Below, piece after piece: positions 43,761-57,189 of a DNA stretch of 64,000 nt. The translations under genes were made by a program, and so were the position numbers. The DNA is from Geosiphon pyriformis (taxonomy: Eukaryota > Glomeromycota > Glomeromycetes > Archaeosporales > Geosiphonaceae): the NCBI GenBank assembly GCA_016748015.1, contig JAAOMT010000529.1, forward strand, positions 7,569-71,568. The letters run 5' to 3'. The notes beneath the pieces were generated by a model, which ran no database searches, had not been told where the DNA came from, and saw nothing but the letters and a program-made list of their open reading frames with translations. Every line of letters starts with the position of its first letter. Position 1 is the stretch's first letter.

Positions 43761-45000
43761 AATCATTATTCGCTACAAATCATACTCACACAAGTTTAAC
43801 TATAAATAAAGTTAGTAGCTATAATACATAAAGGCGCCAAACAAGTTTTTCAATTTATTTGTAGGACAATAGCAACAACAATAGATTTAAGGTTCGATGC
43901 GTAAAACAAAATCTTGATATTTTTATTTCAAATTTTCTAAATAATAAAAAGGCTTATCTGTCGAAATAAATTATTTTTTAAGGTTATGCTATAAAAATAG
44001 ATATTTGTATTAAAATAATTATTTTTAGTTTGCCTAACACTAAAATAAAAAATTTACATTAATCCTTTTAATTCTTGTTTTTATTAGCTCTCGGTTTCTT
44101 TTATACTAATTTTGGATGCTTCAATCGAAAACTTTCGATATTCCCAAAAGAAGAATCTCTTGGGAATATATATAAAAATATTATAAAGCCAATTAATTAG
44201 AAAATATCAAATAAGAGTATTTTCAATTTTAAATTGGTGAAGTTAAGATAAATTAATAACTTTAAATGGCAGGGTAATTCCAAGACTGTTACTATCAATA
44301 AAACTTGGTAATTTATAATTCTAATATTGTTGAAAAATTTTTCAAGAAAATTAAATAATAATATTGAAATTCACAATATGATTTATTTTGAATCAAATAA
44401 AAACTTTTAATAAAAATATTTACTACATATAAATTTAAATTAACAGTCTTCTTTATTTTATTTTTAAATTTACATATAACTTTTAATTCAAATATTATCA
44501 ATATTTACTTTAATTTCAAAACTAGAATAATTATAAAAAGTAATTTATATATATCAAAAACAATAAAATATAGTGTTTTATAAAATTCAAAGATTTTTCA
44601 AAAAATACTTTAATATTATTGATTAGTTAACTCTAAATACTTTTAAATAAATAAAATATTTTATTAACATTAAACTATATTTACATTAATAAATTTTAAC
44701 TAGATTTTTTGTTTATGTTTTTATTAAAATTCATAAACTATATTAATATTTTTTACAATTATTCTAGCTTTAAGTGAATACAACTTTTTATTCACTTTTT
44801 TTATTCTTTCTTCGATATTGTTTTGCAATATGAATTCTCAAATTTAATTTTTATTAAGTTTAAAAAATAACAATAAATTATATATTTATTACTTTAATAT
44901 GAGAATAACTTTTTAATTCAAATATTTTTTTCAAGTTTTACTTTGCATTGATTTTATGTAGAAAATATTAAAAAATACTAATTACAATTAAAACAGGCTC
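43761..45000. other. Kinase upstream flank and AT-rich DNA, no gene
   Basis: 43761-43900 mirrors 33740-33850 upstream of gene B (GGCGTC/GGCGCC and a TTTGTTCTACAAATAAATTGAA-type block). The rest is AT-rich without coding signal. Confidence 0.5.
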
Positions 45001-45014
45001 TTTCTTTTTTCTGA

Positions 45015-45560
45015 TTTTATGATCATGACTAAAGCAAAAAGTAAAAAAGTTTTAAACATTACTTTCTCTATAGTAACTAATAAAGTTTTAACAAGAAAAG
45101 TTCTTTCTGTTGTAAAAACAGTTAGGCAAAATGTCTTAAAAGTGTTTTTTTTAAGTATTAACAATAAAAAACTGCCAAAAACTGCTTTTGAAACACTTTT
45201 TTTTACCTTTGGTTAGTGGTTTTTTTTTAATCAAAGTTTTTTTTAAGAAACACATTAGAATTAGTTCTAGTATTGTTTTTGCTTCTTTTAAGAACCTCAA
45301 AGTTTTTAATAATAAGCCAGTTAATAAGCTGGTTTTTTCTGCTTTTAGCACTACTACTATCTTTATTATTTTACAAATAGCCAAAAAAGCCAAAGACTTC
45401 AAAAAACAACAGCAGTTACTTGTTTCTACTATTGTTATACTAAGATTTTAGATAAAATTTTGGATAAAATTTTTACAACAGCAACCAGTTTTCTTTTTAA
45501 TATAAACAACAACAATAACAATTCTGTCTTTTAAAATAAACCAAAATTAATTACTGGCTG
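45015..45560 (+). repeat. Decayed dispersed element, related to 7900-8250
   Basis: Three overlapping frames give Lys/Ser/Phe-rich peptides (MTKAKSKKVLN..., KNLKVFNNKPVNKLVFSAFS). The unusual Phe/Leu content would fit a Ser/Pro-rich protein after C-to-T change. Block order is shared with 7900-8250. Element class unknown. Confidence 0.5.
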
Positions 45561-46088
45561 TATTGTCAAATATAATGTTTTTTAGTAGATTATTACCAAT
45601 TTTAAAAGAAAAACAAGACATATGTCTTTAACCAATCAATTTATTGGGTTATTTAATTTTAAAGATTGAATTAATCAGATAAAACCAAATTAACTGGTTT
45701 TTTTTTGAGGTAGTATTATAAGTTTTAAAATGAAGAAATTTTTTTAACGAATAGCTGGTGATAATTATTCCAGGAAATACATTAAACCACTTATCATTAA
45801 TAACGTTCATTTTCCATAGATAAACAGATTTAATCGATTCAACGAGTGGAAAGTTTTGGTGGAATGATTGATCTTCGGAAACTATATGCTTGTTTTTTTT
45901 TTAAATTTGTGTGAAAAGTACATGTATCATGTTACCCTTACTTCTTAATAACCACCAAAATTTGACCAGAAAAACATTTCTATCAAATTTTCCTTTTAGT
46001 AATAATTTTTTTTAAAATTTTAATCTCTTGACTATAAAATCCCATTTTGTCAAATTCCATCCGTTAAATTTTCTTACTCAAATTTAAA

Positions 46089-46217
46089 ATGGGTGTTCTT
46101 GATTCGCTTCCAAATTTAAACGCTGAACTAATAATTCGCATCATATTTGGTCTCAGTATTTTCTCAATAATCGTCGCCATGACAATTCCCACCTTTTTCA
46201 AGGTTTTCATATATTAA
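46089..46217 (+). CDS. Short ORF, perhaps first exon of a host gene
   Basis: 42 codons from ATG: MGVLDSLPNLNAELIIRIIF, then a hydrophobic GLSIFSIIVAMTIPTFF (one likely membrane segment), Lys, and VFIY before TAA. Base composition and codon variety stand out from the surrounding AT-rich DNA. AAG/GTTTTC after PTFFK could be a splice donor. A second small island at 46235-46296 (KPQYIGKWYSSTKCLALS in one frame) could belong to a following exon, and hAT-like sequence starts right after it. I do not recognise the family. Confidence 0.4.
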   Translation: MGVLDSLPNLNAELIIRIIFGLSIFSIIVAMTIPTFFKVFIY

Positions 46218-46296
46218 GACCCCTTAATTTCAATCTCTATAAACCACAATACATCGGAAAGTGGTATTCCAGTACCAAATGCCTTGCTCTTAGTGA

Positions 46297-46454
46297 TTCT
46301 AACCAGTTAAAATTTTTATAACCGGTTAACTTATTAAATTAAATGGTTAAAACCAGTTAACCGATTTGATTAATTTCCCTATATAAAAATTAATTGTAAT
46401 TGGCTAAATAATAAATATATGATTAATAATATTATTAAACGTAATATGTTAATT
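46297..46454. repeat. Possible hAT terminal region
   Basis: Contains AACCAGTTAAAA, AACCGGTTAAC and AACCAGTTAACCG in close order, a subterminal repeat style seen in fungal hAT elements. The opposite end was not found. Confidence 0.4.
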
Positions 46455-47715
46455 TTATTTAGGATATACTGCAAAGAATTTTGAATTTTGTTTAAGAAAA
46501 AGAATATCAGACAAAGTTGTTGGACTAAGTCGGTTACGTTTATCAGTTAAAGTATTTCCAGCTACTGAAAAAAAAACGTTCAGAAGGAACAGAACTTGTT
46601 GGAATTGAAAGATAATAACGAGCTTGTTGTGCAAGAAAAGGAAAAGTATTAGCATGTGTTTTTCATCATGCAATTGGACAATTTTTTCCGGAAGGCAATA
46701 AATCAGGAAGATTAGGGTAAAGATCTAATACAGTATAAGAATATTCAGATAAATGTGTAGTGTTAAAAATATTAAATGAAGTAAAAAATCTAACATTTCA
46801 GAAGAACGATCATTTTCAAAAACAGAAAGTGGTTCAGGTTGTTTAATAAAAAATTTTAATAAAGATAAGGTTTGTTCTTTTTTTTCTTTTGATATAAAAG
46901 CTAATGATTTGAATCTTGGATCTAATAAAGAAGCTAAAAGTCCTAATTCTTTTGGATCTTTCCATTTTGATTCCATAGATTCAAGAATTGTATTACAAAC
47001 TCGTTGAATTTTTGATTCATTAATATATAAGGGAGAAACATGTTAAGAATGGATAAAAAGTTCTTCAATTGTTGGATACATTGCTGATAAAGTAGAATAT
47101 GTACTGCCACTCAAAAATCTTGTTGCTTTTTCAAATGGACATAATAAATAGATAAGCTCTTCAATTTTTTTCCATTCATTCAAAGTCGAAAATAAAATAG
47201 CCAATTTGTTACCATCTTAATGAATTTGTTAATTATCTTCACATTGCATTGCTTTATATAATGCTTTGATTAAATGTTTCAAATTAATAAGCCTTTCAAA
47301 ACTTTCACAGTTAGATTTTATCAAATAGTAATATCTTGATTATGTGCAAGAAGTTCTTTTGTTAGATTTAAAGCTCTTTGAATTTGAAAGAAATGAGCCC
47401 AGTATTTATTATAATGAACAAGAAATAAAAGCTTTTATATGAGTAAAAAAATCTTTAATATCAGAACAATTGTTTAAATCATTCGAAACTACAAGATAAA
47501 TAGTATACATGGAACAAGAAATAGATTTGAGATTCATATTTTGAAGTGCTTTCAAAAATTTTATATTATTGTACATAATTCTATCAATAATTTTATCATA
47601 CAAGTTGATTTCCCATCTATTAAATAGATCCAACAGTTTTACAACAATATTTTCTTCTAAATAGTTATATAGTTTTTCTCTAATTGTAAGTAAGACTTTA
47701 TACAATTGAAAATTT
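46455..47715 (-). pseudogene. hAT-family transposase remnant
   Basis: The C-terminal dimerisation region is clear: FFSVAGNTLTDKRNRLSPTT, then ILFLKQN (46600-46470). Upstream (about 47170-46860) come PFEKATRFLSGSTYSTLSAM, and KELGLLASLLDPRFKSLAF. Further upstream (47705-47409) is a Cys/His-poor part with SMYTIYLVVSNDL, as in the central hAT domain. Stops and frameshifts separate these blocks. The N-terminal zinc finger and first catalytic Asp region are not visible. Cut-and-paste DNA transposase, inactive. Confidence 0.8.
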
Positions 47716-48834
47716 TTATTTAATTAATGAATTATAATACCAATATATGATAGGTGAAAACCAGTTTAAAAATTAGTAATAAAGCTAACTTTTTAATAAT
47801 AATATTAAGTAATTTGATTAGCTATTATTTTGTAAATTTGATACTTTGTTTAATGAATAATTTTATTGTTATATTACAAAGTAATTTATAATTAAAATAT
47901 AGTGAACAACAAAATGTAATAAATTTCATGTTTATTAATAATACAAATAATTGTAAGTTATCAATAATAAATTCAAACAGTTAAAAATTAATATATTCTT
48001 ATTTCTTTGTAAAAAATACTTAATATTATTCTATGATTGTTGTAATATTGTCTGTTAAGGTAGTTGTAAGTGTAATTTAGTTCTTAATTAAGAAGATTTT
48101 GTATGTTTTGGAATTAAGTATGCTTTTGCAAAATAGTAAATATAAAATGATATTAAAGTATTGAAAGAATAAAATTGTAAGTATTTAGTAACGCTACATA
48201 TATTAATTTTTTTATTTCCATAGTATTTAAACCAATATCTAATCCAACTGGTATTAACTTTTATTTTTTTTGTAGATTTATATTAATTAACAATATAAAA
48301 CTAGTATTTATAATAAAAAGTAATTATTCATATACAATATTTGTTTCTATGTTAATATTCTGTTTTTTTTTTACTTTAAATATTGATATTAACAAAAAAA
48401 TTTTGTGTAAACTAAAAATTTTAAGAGTATTTTTGTTTCTAAAAAAGATTGAACAAAAAATTCATTTTCTGAAAAAAGTTGGAAAGAAGAAATACTTTAA
48501 GCAGATAGTTGTTATTTATTATTAAATAATGGTAAAAAGCAAAAATTTTAGTTAAATAAAAAAGTGTAACAGTTTCTAATACAAAAAAAAATTTGTTTTT
48601 AAACTGTTTTATTAATTATATTAATACTAACATTTTTTTCAAATCTTTTACTATATAGTTTATAATTTAAGAATTTCAAAGACTGGTTATTTTTTTTGTA
48701 GATGTTTTTTCAAGATATTATTGGTATAAAAAAAAATTCCATATGATGATTATATTAAATTTTTTTAATTTATTTTTAAATATGACAAGTATTATTTAAT
48801 TATGATTAACCACTTTAAAAAAAATCTTAACTAG
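47716..48834. other. AT-rich DNA, no gene
   Basis: No motif or reading frame of interest. It may include the far end of the hAT element, which I could not place. Confidence 0.45.
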
Positions 48835-49810
48835 CGTTACCAGCCGATATTTGAGATATTATTTAGCATAAAATTATTTTTTTAATTCCTATCATTAATT
48901 AGCATATATTATTATTTCAATTTATTATTTATTATCTTATTAAATTATCCAAATTATAACTTAATTTGTACAAAACACAAATGAAACAAAATTGCAATAA
49001 TCAGATTATGTAATATGTCAAACTATGTAACACTCAGAGTTTACTAAAATATTTAATAATTCAACAAAATATTCAACAGTTTACCAAAATAATCTATAGT
49101 TTACAGAAATAATTTGTAATATAATAAAATATATTTTTAGTTTACCGAAATATTAGAAAAAAAAAGTGCTAGATTATAAAATAGTACTACAACAAGTTGT
49201 ATAAAAAAAGAGCTTTTTTTTAAAAAAAATGTATTTTAACTAGAACCAATATCTTCCTTAGTATTTTTTATACAAATCAATTTCAATAAAATTTACTTTA
49301 AAAAACATAAAAATCCTTAACTATTCCTATTACAAAATTAACCATTTCATACTAACATTTTGAAATTAATTAGCTATCAATTTCAGTAATTGTTAGTAAT
49401 TTTCAGGCCTGAATCCAAATAACTCTCTTAGGACATTTTATTATTTTCTTTTTTTAGTTTATTTTCTTTTCTTCTTTTACTTTTTTTATATTATTGGATA
49501 GCCTACAGTTAAAATTTCTTGTAAAAAAGTTAACTTTCATAGTAAAGTAACTACACATATTTTAAAAAGCTTACAGACAAAATTTTTTGGTAAAAAAATT
49601 AATTTTCACTGTAAAGTGACTATACAAGTAATTGGTACAAAATTGGTTATTTTATTATAAGCCCAACAGCATATATAATCTAAAATATAGAGAAATACTT
49701 TGGAAGAAAAATTAGCTTATTGGAGGTTTATTAACTTTTATCAACAGTAAAATTATCAGCAAAACAATATTAACAACATTAAGAAAAGAGTAGAAAAATT
49801 TTCAGTAATA
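48835..49810 (+). repeat. Gypsy-2 5' LTR
   Basis: Matches 59045-60031 throughout. Shared blocks include AACAATATTAACAACATTAA-like ends and AAAAAAAGAGCTT. The exact first and last bases are uncertain because the TG/CA ends are mutated. Confidence 0.85.
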
Positions 49811-50859
49811 TTTAGTGTTCTCTCAAAAATAACATAGTAATAACTAAATCAAAAAGACAATTGCATTAGACATAACAACTCTAAAATACAATCAGTTAAT
49901 TTACACTTACTACAAACAACAATTTAAAATCTAAGATAGAATTCGAAATGAAATTACAGCTTTTAAGAAATCACTTTTCTAATACATCAAAAACTAAATC
50001 AATAATTATTTCTTTAGAAACTATAAAATTACAGAAGTCAAACAAAATTTTCTTGAAAATTTTATCTATTATTTAAATAGAGACCCAAAAAATATTAGTG
50101 CTAATGTTTGCACTACTTATTTTGAAGAATTTAACTACAATATTATCAAGTTTTGTGTAGAAAAATAATTTGCCAACTTACAATTTGTTTTTAAACTTGA
50201 ATTAAAACCAGAAACAAGCAATAAAAGCAAACAGAAAAAGATCTAACCAGTTTACATTACTCTCAACACACCAAAAACAAATTTTTAACATTTGCAAACA
50301 CTTGAACAAGAAATCAGTTTTAAATTATTACTTTTAATTACATCTTTTTCAGCTTTATTTGCTTAAGCACAAACATTTAATTTATTTCTTAACCAATTCT
50401 AAGACCAAAAAACTTTATCAAAAGTCTAATCTAACAGTTAAAACTAATCTATACTAATACTAATTTTCTTAATTTTTTAGCAGAGAACTAAACTAAATAC
50501 TTAAAAACACTAATTCACAAAAAAACACTTTTAAATTTATTAAAAAAAAAAACCAAAAAAAAACCAAAAAACAATAACTACTTATATTGCAATAATTTCT
50601 GATTTTTTCAAAAAAAACACTGAAACTAGCTCTTAAGAATAATTTAATCAAGTTATTAAAGCAGAAGATACTAATAAATAGACTACAAAAAGAATATTAT
50701 AAGCAATTTTTATTTTTTCAAAAAAACTGCAAACAAATAGTTGAAAAATCTGGCCACTCTTTTTGCAGATTGGCAAGCTTTTAAACTGCTTTTTTCAAAC
50801 ATTTTACTAATAATAATACTTCAATTATTCTTCAAAACTGCTTCTAAAATATCAAACAA

Positions 50860-51310
50860 AAACTATCTAAATTTGTTATAATTTATATTGAAAAGTTTAA
50901 CAAATTTTTTAGAAGAATTTACCAGTTAAAAACAAATGTTTACTATTTTGATACTCAAGTTTTAAATCAATTTATTGCTGATTTAAAAAATAAATTAATC
51001 AAAAAAGTTTGCTCATATGTTTTAGTTAATTTAATCACTATTATTTAACATCCCAAAAACTATAAAATGACTATAAAAAGCAAATTTTATGAAACTTGTT
51101 AATCTTGCAATTGAAAAAACCACTATTAGCAGCTAAAAAAAAATTAATTAACTTATCAAAAAAGTTAAAACATATTTTACCAATCAATAACCAAAATACC
51201 AACTACTTTAATATTAAAACCAAAAAACTTTTTATTATCCAACAACTAAACTTAACATTAAACTGCTATTATTGTAAAATCTTTGAATATTAAAAACGTT
51301 AATTGTAGAA
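50860..51310 (+). pseudogene. Gypsy-2 gag remnant
   Basis: One frame reads VLNQFIADLKNKLIKKVCSY, resembling the end of a gag core. Near 51262 CYYCKIFEY is followed by KR and a displaced Cys, a zinc knuckle with His changed to Tyr and a frame change. Confidence 0.5.
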
Positions 51311-54239
51311 AAATACAAAGAGACTAACAAAGAGACTAACAAAGACAAAATATTTTCTCTAATAATAACAATTATATTACTTAACTTTATCTGTCTATTA
51401 TTTGCCAAGACTTTAATTTACTTATTATTAGTCTGTTTTATAATAACTATCACAATATTATCAATCATTTTCAGTTTAAAATTATTAATTATTAACCAAA
51501 AAATTAGTTTAATTCAACCAATTTACATTATAAAATTATTTTTAATTAAACAACAACAGATTTGGTTTCAACAATAAATTAGTATTTTATAACAATAATC
51601 AACAACTACCCAAATATTTTTACACTCAACTTAATTATTTTAAAATATTAGAAGACTAAGATTTTTATTATACTATACTTTTAAAAAGTAAAATTACAGC
51701 ACAACAGCAAAATTTATTCTATAATAACACTATAATCTTATTAGCAAAAATTGTCAAAAACACCAATATTTTAAACATATTTTTTTTTGAATTTAAAACA
51801 AATAAATTATTATTATTATTTAACAATGCAGCCATTTTAGAACAAAAAGCAATTATTGTAATATACACTAAATCTAAAATTGAAAAAAAGTAATTTGATT
51901 AATCTTAAATAATAGATTAACTAAAAGTATTATTACTTATTAATTGATATAAAAACTTAAGTAAAATGTTAACAAACTTGCTCAAACAGTTATTGTAATT
52001 GCCAATAATATAAAAAAACACTTATAAAAGAAATTAACAACTTTTTCTTTAAAATAGATGAAATTATCATTTCAATTAAAATTTTTGTTATAGATATATT
52101 TTAATATTAAACTTTTATTAAAAACAAATGGCTTTTTAAAATTAATGTCAATCTAAATTGAGAAATACAGAAACTAAAATTTTTTTATCAAGAACAGCAT
52201 ACTAAAGTATCTGTCATTTGTGATACTTTTAATAAATAATCAAAAAAAACCCCAGTTTTCAAATTTAAAAAAGAAAAAAAAACCAATAACTAAAATTTAT
52301 AATATTTAATTCTTGGTTCAATTGGACTGAAAAAGCTAAACAACTATTTAAAACATCTATATTATAACTATTATTATGATTTAAAAAAATTAGTCAATAA
52401 TTTATCTTTATAAATAAACTAGTTAATAGTTGATATGTTTTGTACTCAAAATTAAAACTGAAAAAACAACCACTTTATATCTCATTTAAATACAAAAATT
52501 GTAACAAAAAGCTTTTATCTATGAGAGTTTGTATATTACTTGAAAAAAAATATGAAATACATATATATTAATATTGTAAAGTCTGCTATAGAAAATAATT
52601 TGACAGTTCAAAATAAAGCAAAAAATAGAACAATATACTATATTTTATATATAAAAAATTGCTACCAAAAAAATACAACTGAATTAATATTGTAATAAAA
52701 GAAAAAATCTGTGATTAAACCTGTTAATATGTTTTTTTTATTTTGAAAAAAGTAAAATAAAAAATACTATTTACCATAATATACAATAATGCTTTTAATA
52801 AGCTATATTATTATTCACATAATGTTAAAATAATCTATAAATTTACAATGATTCTTATTAATAAATAATTTCAAAAAAATGTTTGTTAAATAAAAAAAGT
52901 TAAGTATATTAAATATATAATAAAACTAACAGAACTCGATTATAAAGATGAAATAAAACTCTACTATTTAACTTTTAATTATGTTTATCTATCAAAAAAA
53001 TCCAAATTTAGTGATTAAAACAAATAAATATTCAATTTTGTAAAGAATTCATTATGCTTTGTAATAACATATAGTGTCTTAAATATTATGTTCTTAGCAT
53101 ACCATTATTCATTAAAGATAACCAAAACAAAATTGAATTTGGAAAACTTGAAAAAAAAGTTTTAATAATTCTAATTTATTTTAATAAAAACTAACTTATT
53201 TTACTTCTCAAATATTTTAACAACAATAAACAAGAAATTAAGTCAGAAAAAGTTCACAAAATCGATACTAAATATAACCTATAATATTCAAAAAAAGATA
53301 CTCTTATCTTAAAGCCAAAATTATTTATAAAATTAATCAAAAAATTGCTTTTGAAATCTTACTAAAAGCAATAATACAAATTGCTTTCCAATTATTATTA
53401 ACAAGCAAAAAATTAATATTAGAGAAAAAATTAGCAATGCAAAATATATTAAAAACATTACAATAATGTTTTAAAATAAAACTGAAAAGTTTTTTATTAT
53501 TAAACATGTTAAAAAAATTGTCCAAACTATTATTTACTTTTAATCAACATTTTGGATTTGTAATTAATTAAAAAATAAAAAAACTTGGTAGAAATAAAAG
53601 AAAAACCCAAATTTTAGATCAATTAAACAATTTACAATTTTATTTAATTTAACTCTTAATATACAAAATAAATTTTATCAAATTCTTAGATTATCAAAAA
53701 CAATTACAATTTTATCTTTTAGAAAAGTTCAAAAAGTATATACTTGTTTAACATTTATTACTATCTAACAAATTTTTAAATTAAATAAACAAATTTGCAA
53801 AAAATATGGAATTTTAATTTCAAATATTTATTTGCCAAAAAAAATCAAAGAATTCAAGATTATTTTTTACAATTCTAACAATAAACTCATTATATTAGAC
53901 AATTATTTAGAAATTAAAATTATTCACAATAATATCTTTTAACAAGAATTATACTAAATAGTTTTAAACTTTATAGAAATAATTGGACATTTCTTTTAGA
54001 AATTTAACTTAACTCTTAACACCAAAAATTATTATGTTGTTATTAAGAAATTATCTTGAATCAACATAAGACAATTAGAACCACAAAAATAAAAACAATT
54101 CAAAGAATTAATTATAAAACATATAGACATATTTACTAAAAATAACAATAATTTAAAAAAAACTAATTTAGTTTAATCCTAAATTTATACAGATAATATC
54201 AAACCAAAACAACAATAAGCATATTAAATTGCACTAAAA

Positions 54240-55320
54240 AGCCACCAATTTATTCATGAAAAAATACAACAAATATTAAATAATGGGTTTATTTAATCAT
54301 TAATGAGTCTTTGGGCTTTACTAATAGTCTTTGTTAAAAAAAAAATAGAAAAATACATTTTTGTGTTAATTATCACTAATTAAATAGTATTCCAATTGGA
54401 AATATTTATTTTTACTATAAATTAATAATATGCTAGATGCTTTTGACAAATCTAAATACTTTTCAATATTGAATTTAGAAAATAAATATTAATAAGTCAT
54501 AATAAATATTAAAAACTGCTTCAAAACAGCTTTTATCACTCAAAAAAAAATTACAAGTTCAATATAATGCTCTTTAGATTATGTAATATATTAGCAATAT
54601 TTTAGAAATTTATGAATATTTTATACTAAACTCCTTTAAAACTTAGTAGTTGTTTATTTCGATAAAACTAATATTTATTTCTTATTATTTAAAGCTTATT
54701 TAGTTTATTTGCAAGAAGTTTTTCAACAATTACAAAAAGCAAAACTGAAATTAAACATCAAAAAATATCATTTTAATAAAACCAGCTTGGTTTTTTTTGG
54801 TTATATTGTTAGCAAAGAAAGAGTTAAATCTGATCCAAAAAAATTAATATTATTAAAAACTTCAAAATCTTATAAAACACTACCAAATTAAAAAAATTTA
54901 TTGAATTTGTATTTTACTATCAAAAATTCATCAAAGAATTTTTAAAAATTGCAAAATCTTTTAATTATCTAATCAAAAAAAACATCAAATATAAATAAAC
55001 AGTTAAACAACAACAAACTTTTAAAACTCTTAAAAAAAAGTTTACAACAGCTTCAATTTTCACTTATTTAAACTTCAACAACAGATTTCAACTAGCAATA
55101 GATGTTTTTTATACTGTTTTTGGTACTATTTTATAGCAATTAAATGATAATAACAAAGAGTAAATAATTACTTATGTTAACAGAATACTAAAATTAGCAG
55201 AAAAAAATTATTCTGTTACTGAACTAAAAACAACAGCAGTAATTTGGACTCTTTATTATTTTAATTTATATTTCAAACTCAAAATATTTGTTATTGTTAT
55301 ATATAATATTGGACTTAAAT
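54240..55320 (+). pseudogene. Gypsy-2 reverse transcriptase and RNase H remnant
   Basis: Across stops one reads ILNNGFI, SLWALLIVFVKKK, DAFDKSKYFSILNLENKY, KTAFIT-like sequence, VVYFDKTNIYF (the YxDD region, now YFDK), LKLNIKKYHF and LVFFGYIVSKERVKSDPKKL. RNase H follows: FQLAIDVFYTVFGTIL, ITYVNRILKLAEKNYSVTEL and KTTAVIWTLYYFNLYFKLKI. The order matches Ty3/gypsy. Catalytic Asp codons are changed and there are many stops. Confidence 0.8.
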
Positions 55321-55390
55321 AACTATAAAACAAAAATTCCAAATTAAATACAAAACAAATTCAATAGCAAAATTTCTTACAAACTACTTA

Positions 55391-56744
55391 CAGGGAGGTA
55401 TAAAAAGTATTAGACACTTAATATAATATATAAAAAAGACTATATATTGTAATACTATTACCAATTTAAGCCATAATTTTTTTTATAATTATTTATAATT
55501 ATAATCTACAAATTAACATAAATTGTATCTTTGTAAAACACAACAGTGGATCATATACGTATATATAAAATATCAAATATTCTTGTCATGAAAAAATTTA
55601 CCACATCAAATGTGTCTTAGAAAAGAACTTTCTGAATATCAAAAAGGAGGAATTATTTTAGCAATAAAGTTAGGACATACAAACAGTGAGATTTCTATGA
55701 CTATTAAATGTTTACATTCTTCTGTAATACATGTATGGAAGTCATATGAGCTAAAAAAACTTCTTAAAAAACAAATAGGCTGACCACAAATTTTTGACAA
55801 ACATGCATATGAACAACTCAAATATTCAATAATGGAAAATAAAAAAACCTATCACTAAACTTTTTCTCAAATATGATTGAATTTTATTAAAGATACCAAC
55901 AAATTTATTTTTATACAAACTATTTAAAATAAATTAGCTTAAGAAGAACTTTGCTTATGCATTCCTCATTTTAAGCCATTAATTTTCAAATCAAATAAAA
56001 AAAATGTTTACAATGGGCTCGTACTTATGAAAATTAGATAGTAGAAGATTTTAAACAAGTTGTTTGGTCAGATAAATCTACATATATATAATTTAGAACT
56101 ACAAGATTTAGACATATATAATATAAATTTTTTGAAGAGTTTCATAAAGATTGTATTACAGTTACAGTTAGAAAAAGCTTTGGTTGCATGTTTTGGGAAT
56201 GTTTTTCATGAGTTGGTTTGGGTTCTTTAGTTTTTTTGGTTGGTTATATTACTAGAGTTATACACCATAAAACCTTGGCTAATTATGCAATTTTTATGGT
56301 AAAACTTCATGCAAAAAAAACTAAAAAAAAGTTTTTTTTTTAGGAAGACAATGCACCAATTCATATATCAAAAGTCATACATTCTTTTCTTATTTCTTTA
56401 AATATTGAATTACTTCCTTGGCTAGCACAAAATTCTGATATTACTCTAATAGAAAATCTTTGGTCATATATTGAAGTTAAATTTTGTCAACATAATTCAC
56501 AACTCTCAAATATTGTACAATTAGAACAATAGATTAAAGAAGAATAAAATGCAATACCTATAAATTACTATCGTAATTTGATCAAGTCTATGCCACATCA
56601 AGTTCAAGCTAATTTTAAAGCAAATGGGGGTCAAACAAAATACTAACATGTATTTTAATATAATAATAAAAAATTAACAATTTATAAGTTAGTTCTTTTA
56701 TATAATATATTATAAAAGTGTCCAATATTTTTTATACTCCCCTG
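55391..56744 (+). mobile_element. Tc1/mariner transposon nested in Gypsy-2
   Basis: 1354 bp. The ends CAGGGAGGTATAAAAAGTAT and CAGGGGAGTATAAAAAATAT (from the right end, reverse strand) are inverted repeats, about 25 of 30 bases matching, nearly all mismatches transitions. TA lies directly outside both ends, as expected for Tc1/mariner insertion. It holds one broken transposase gene. Confidence 0.9.
55610..56646 (+). pseudogene. Tc1-type transposase (DD34E), broken
   Basis: Starts MCLRKELSEYQKGGIILAIK, with helix-turn-helix-like LGHTNSEISMTIKCLHSSVI. The DDE domain shows VWSDKS (first Asp), EDNAPIHISK (second Asp) and LIENLWSYIE (Glu). Thirty-four residues separate the second Asp from the Glu, the Tc1 spacing. 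The end reads KSMPHQVQANFKANGGQTKY. Several stops and frame changes, so not functional. Confidence 0.85.
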
Positions 56745-57189
56745 TATATATTGTATATTACAAATTAAGAAAACTTTACACAAATATGAATTTTTTCTTT
56801 AAAATAAGATAAGATTAAAAACTACTACCACTTAACTCTATTAATTAACAACAACAATTAACAAAAAATAGACCCTAAAAACTACAATAATCTTAAACAA
56901 TACTTAAAGATATTTATAATATCAGAAACTTGGTTTTCAATTAAAAAACATTAATTAAAATACCAAGCAAAACAATATTTTATACACAATAATATCATTT
57001 ATTATTGAAATTACAAAAACTCAAACAACTTATTTAAAGCAATTTAAGAATATAAAAAAAGCTATCTTATACAACATGTACTCAAATTCTTTATTAACAT
57101 ACTTTAGAAGAGATAGTACAATTCAAAAAACATTAAAACACTATTTTTAACTTTAAATAAAAAAAATATTTATCAATATGTCAAATTTT

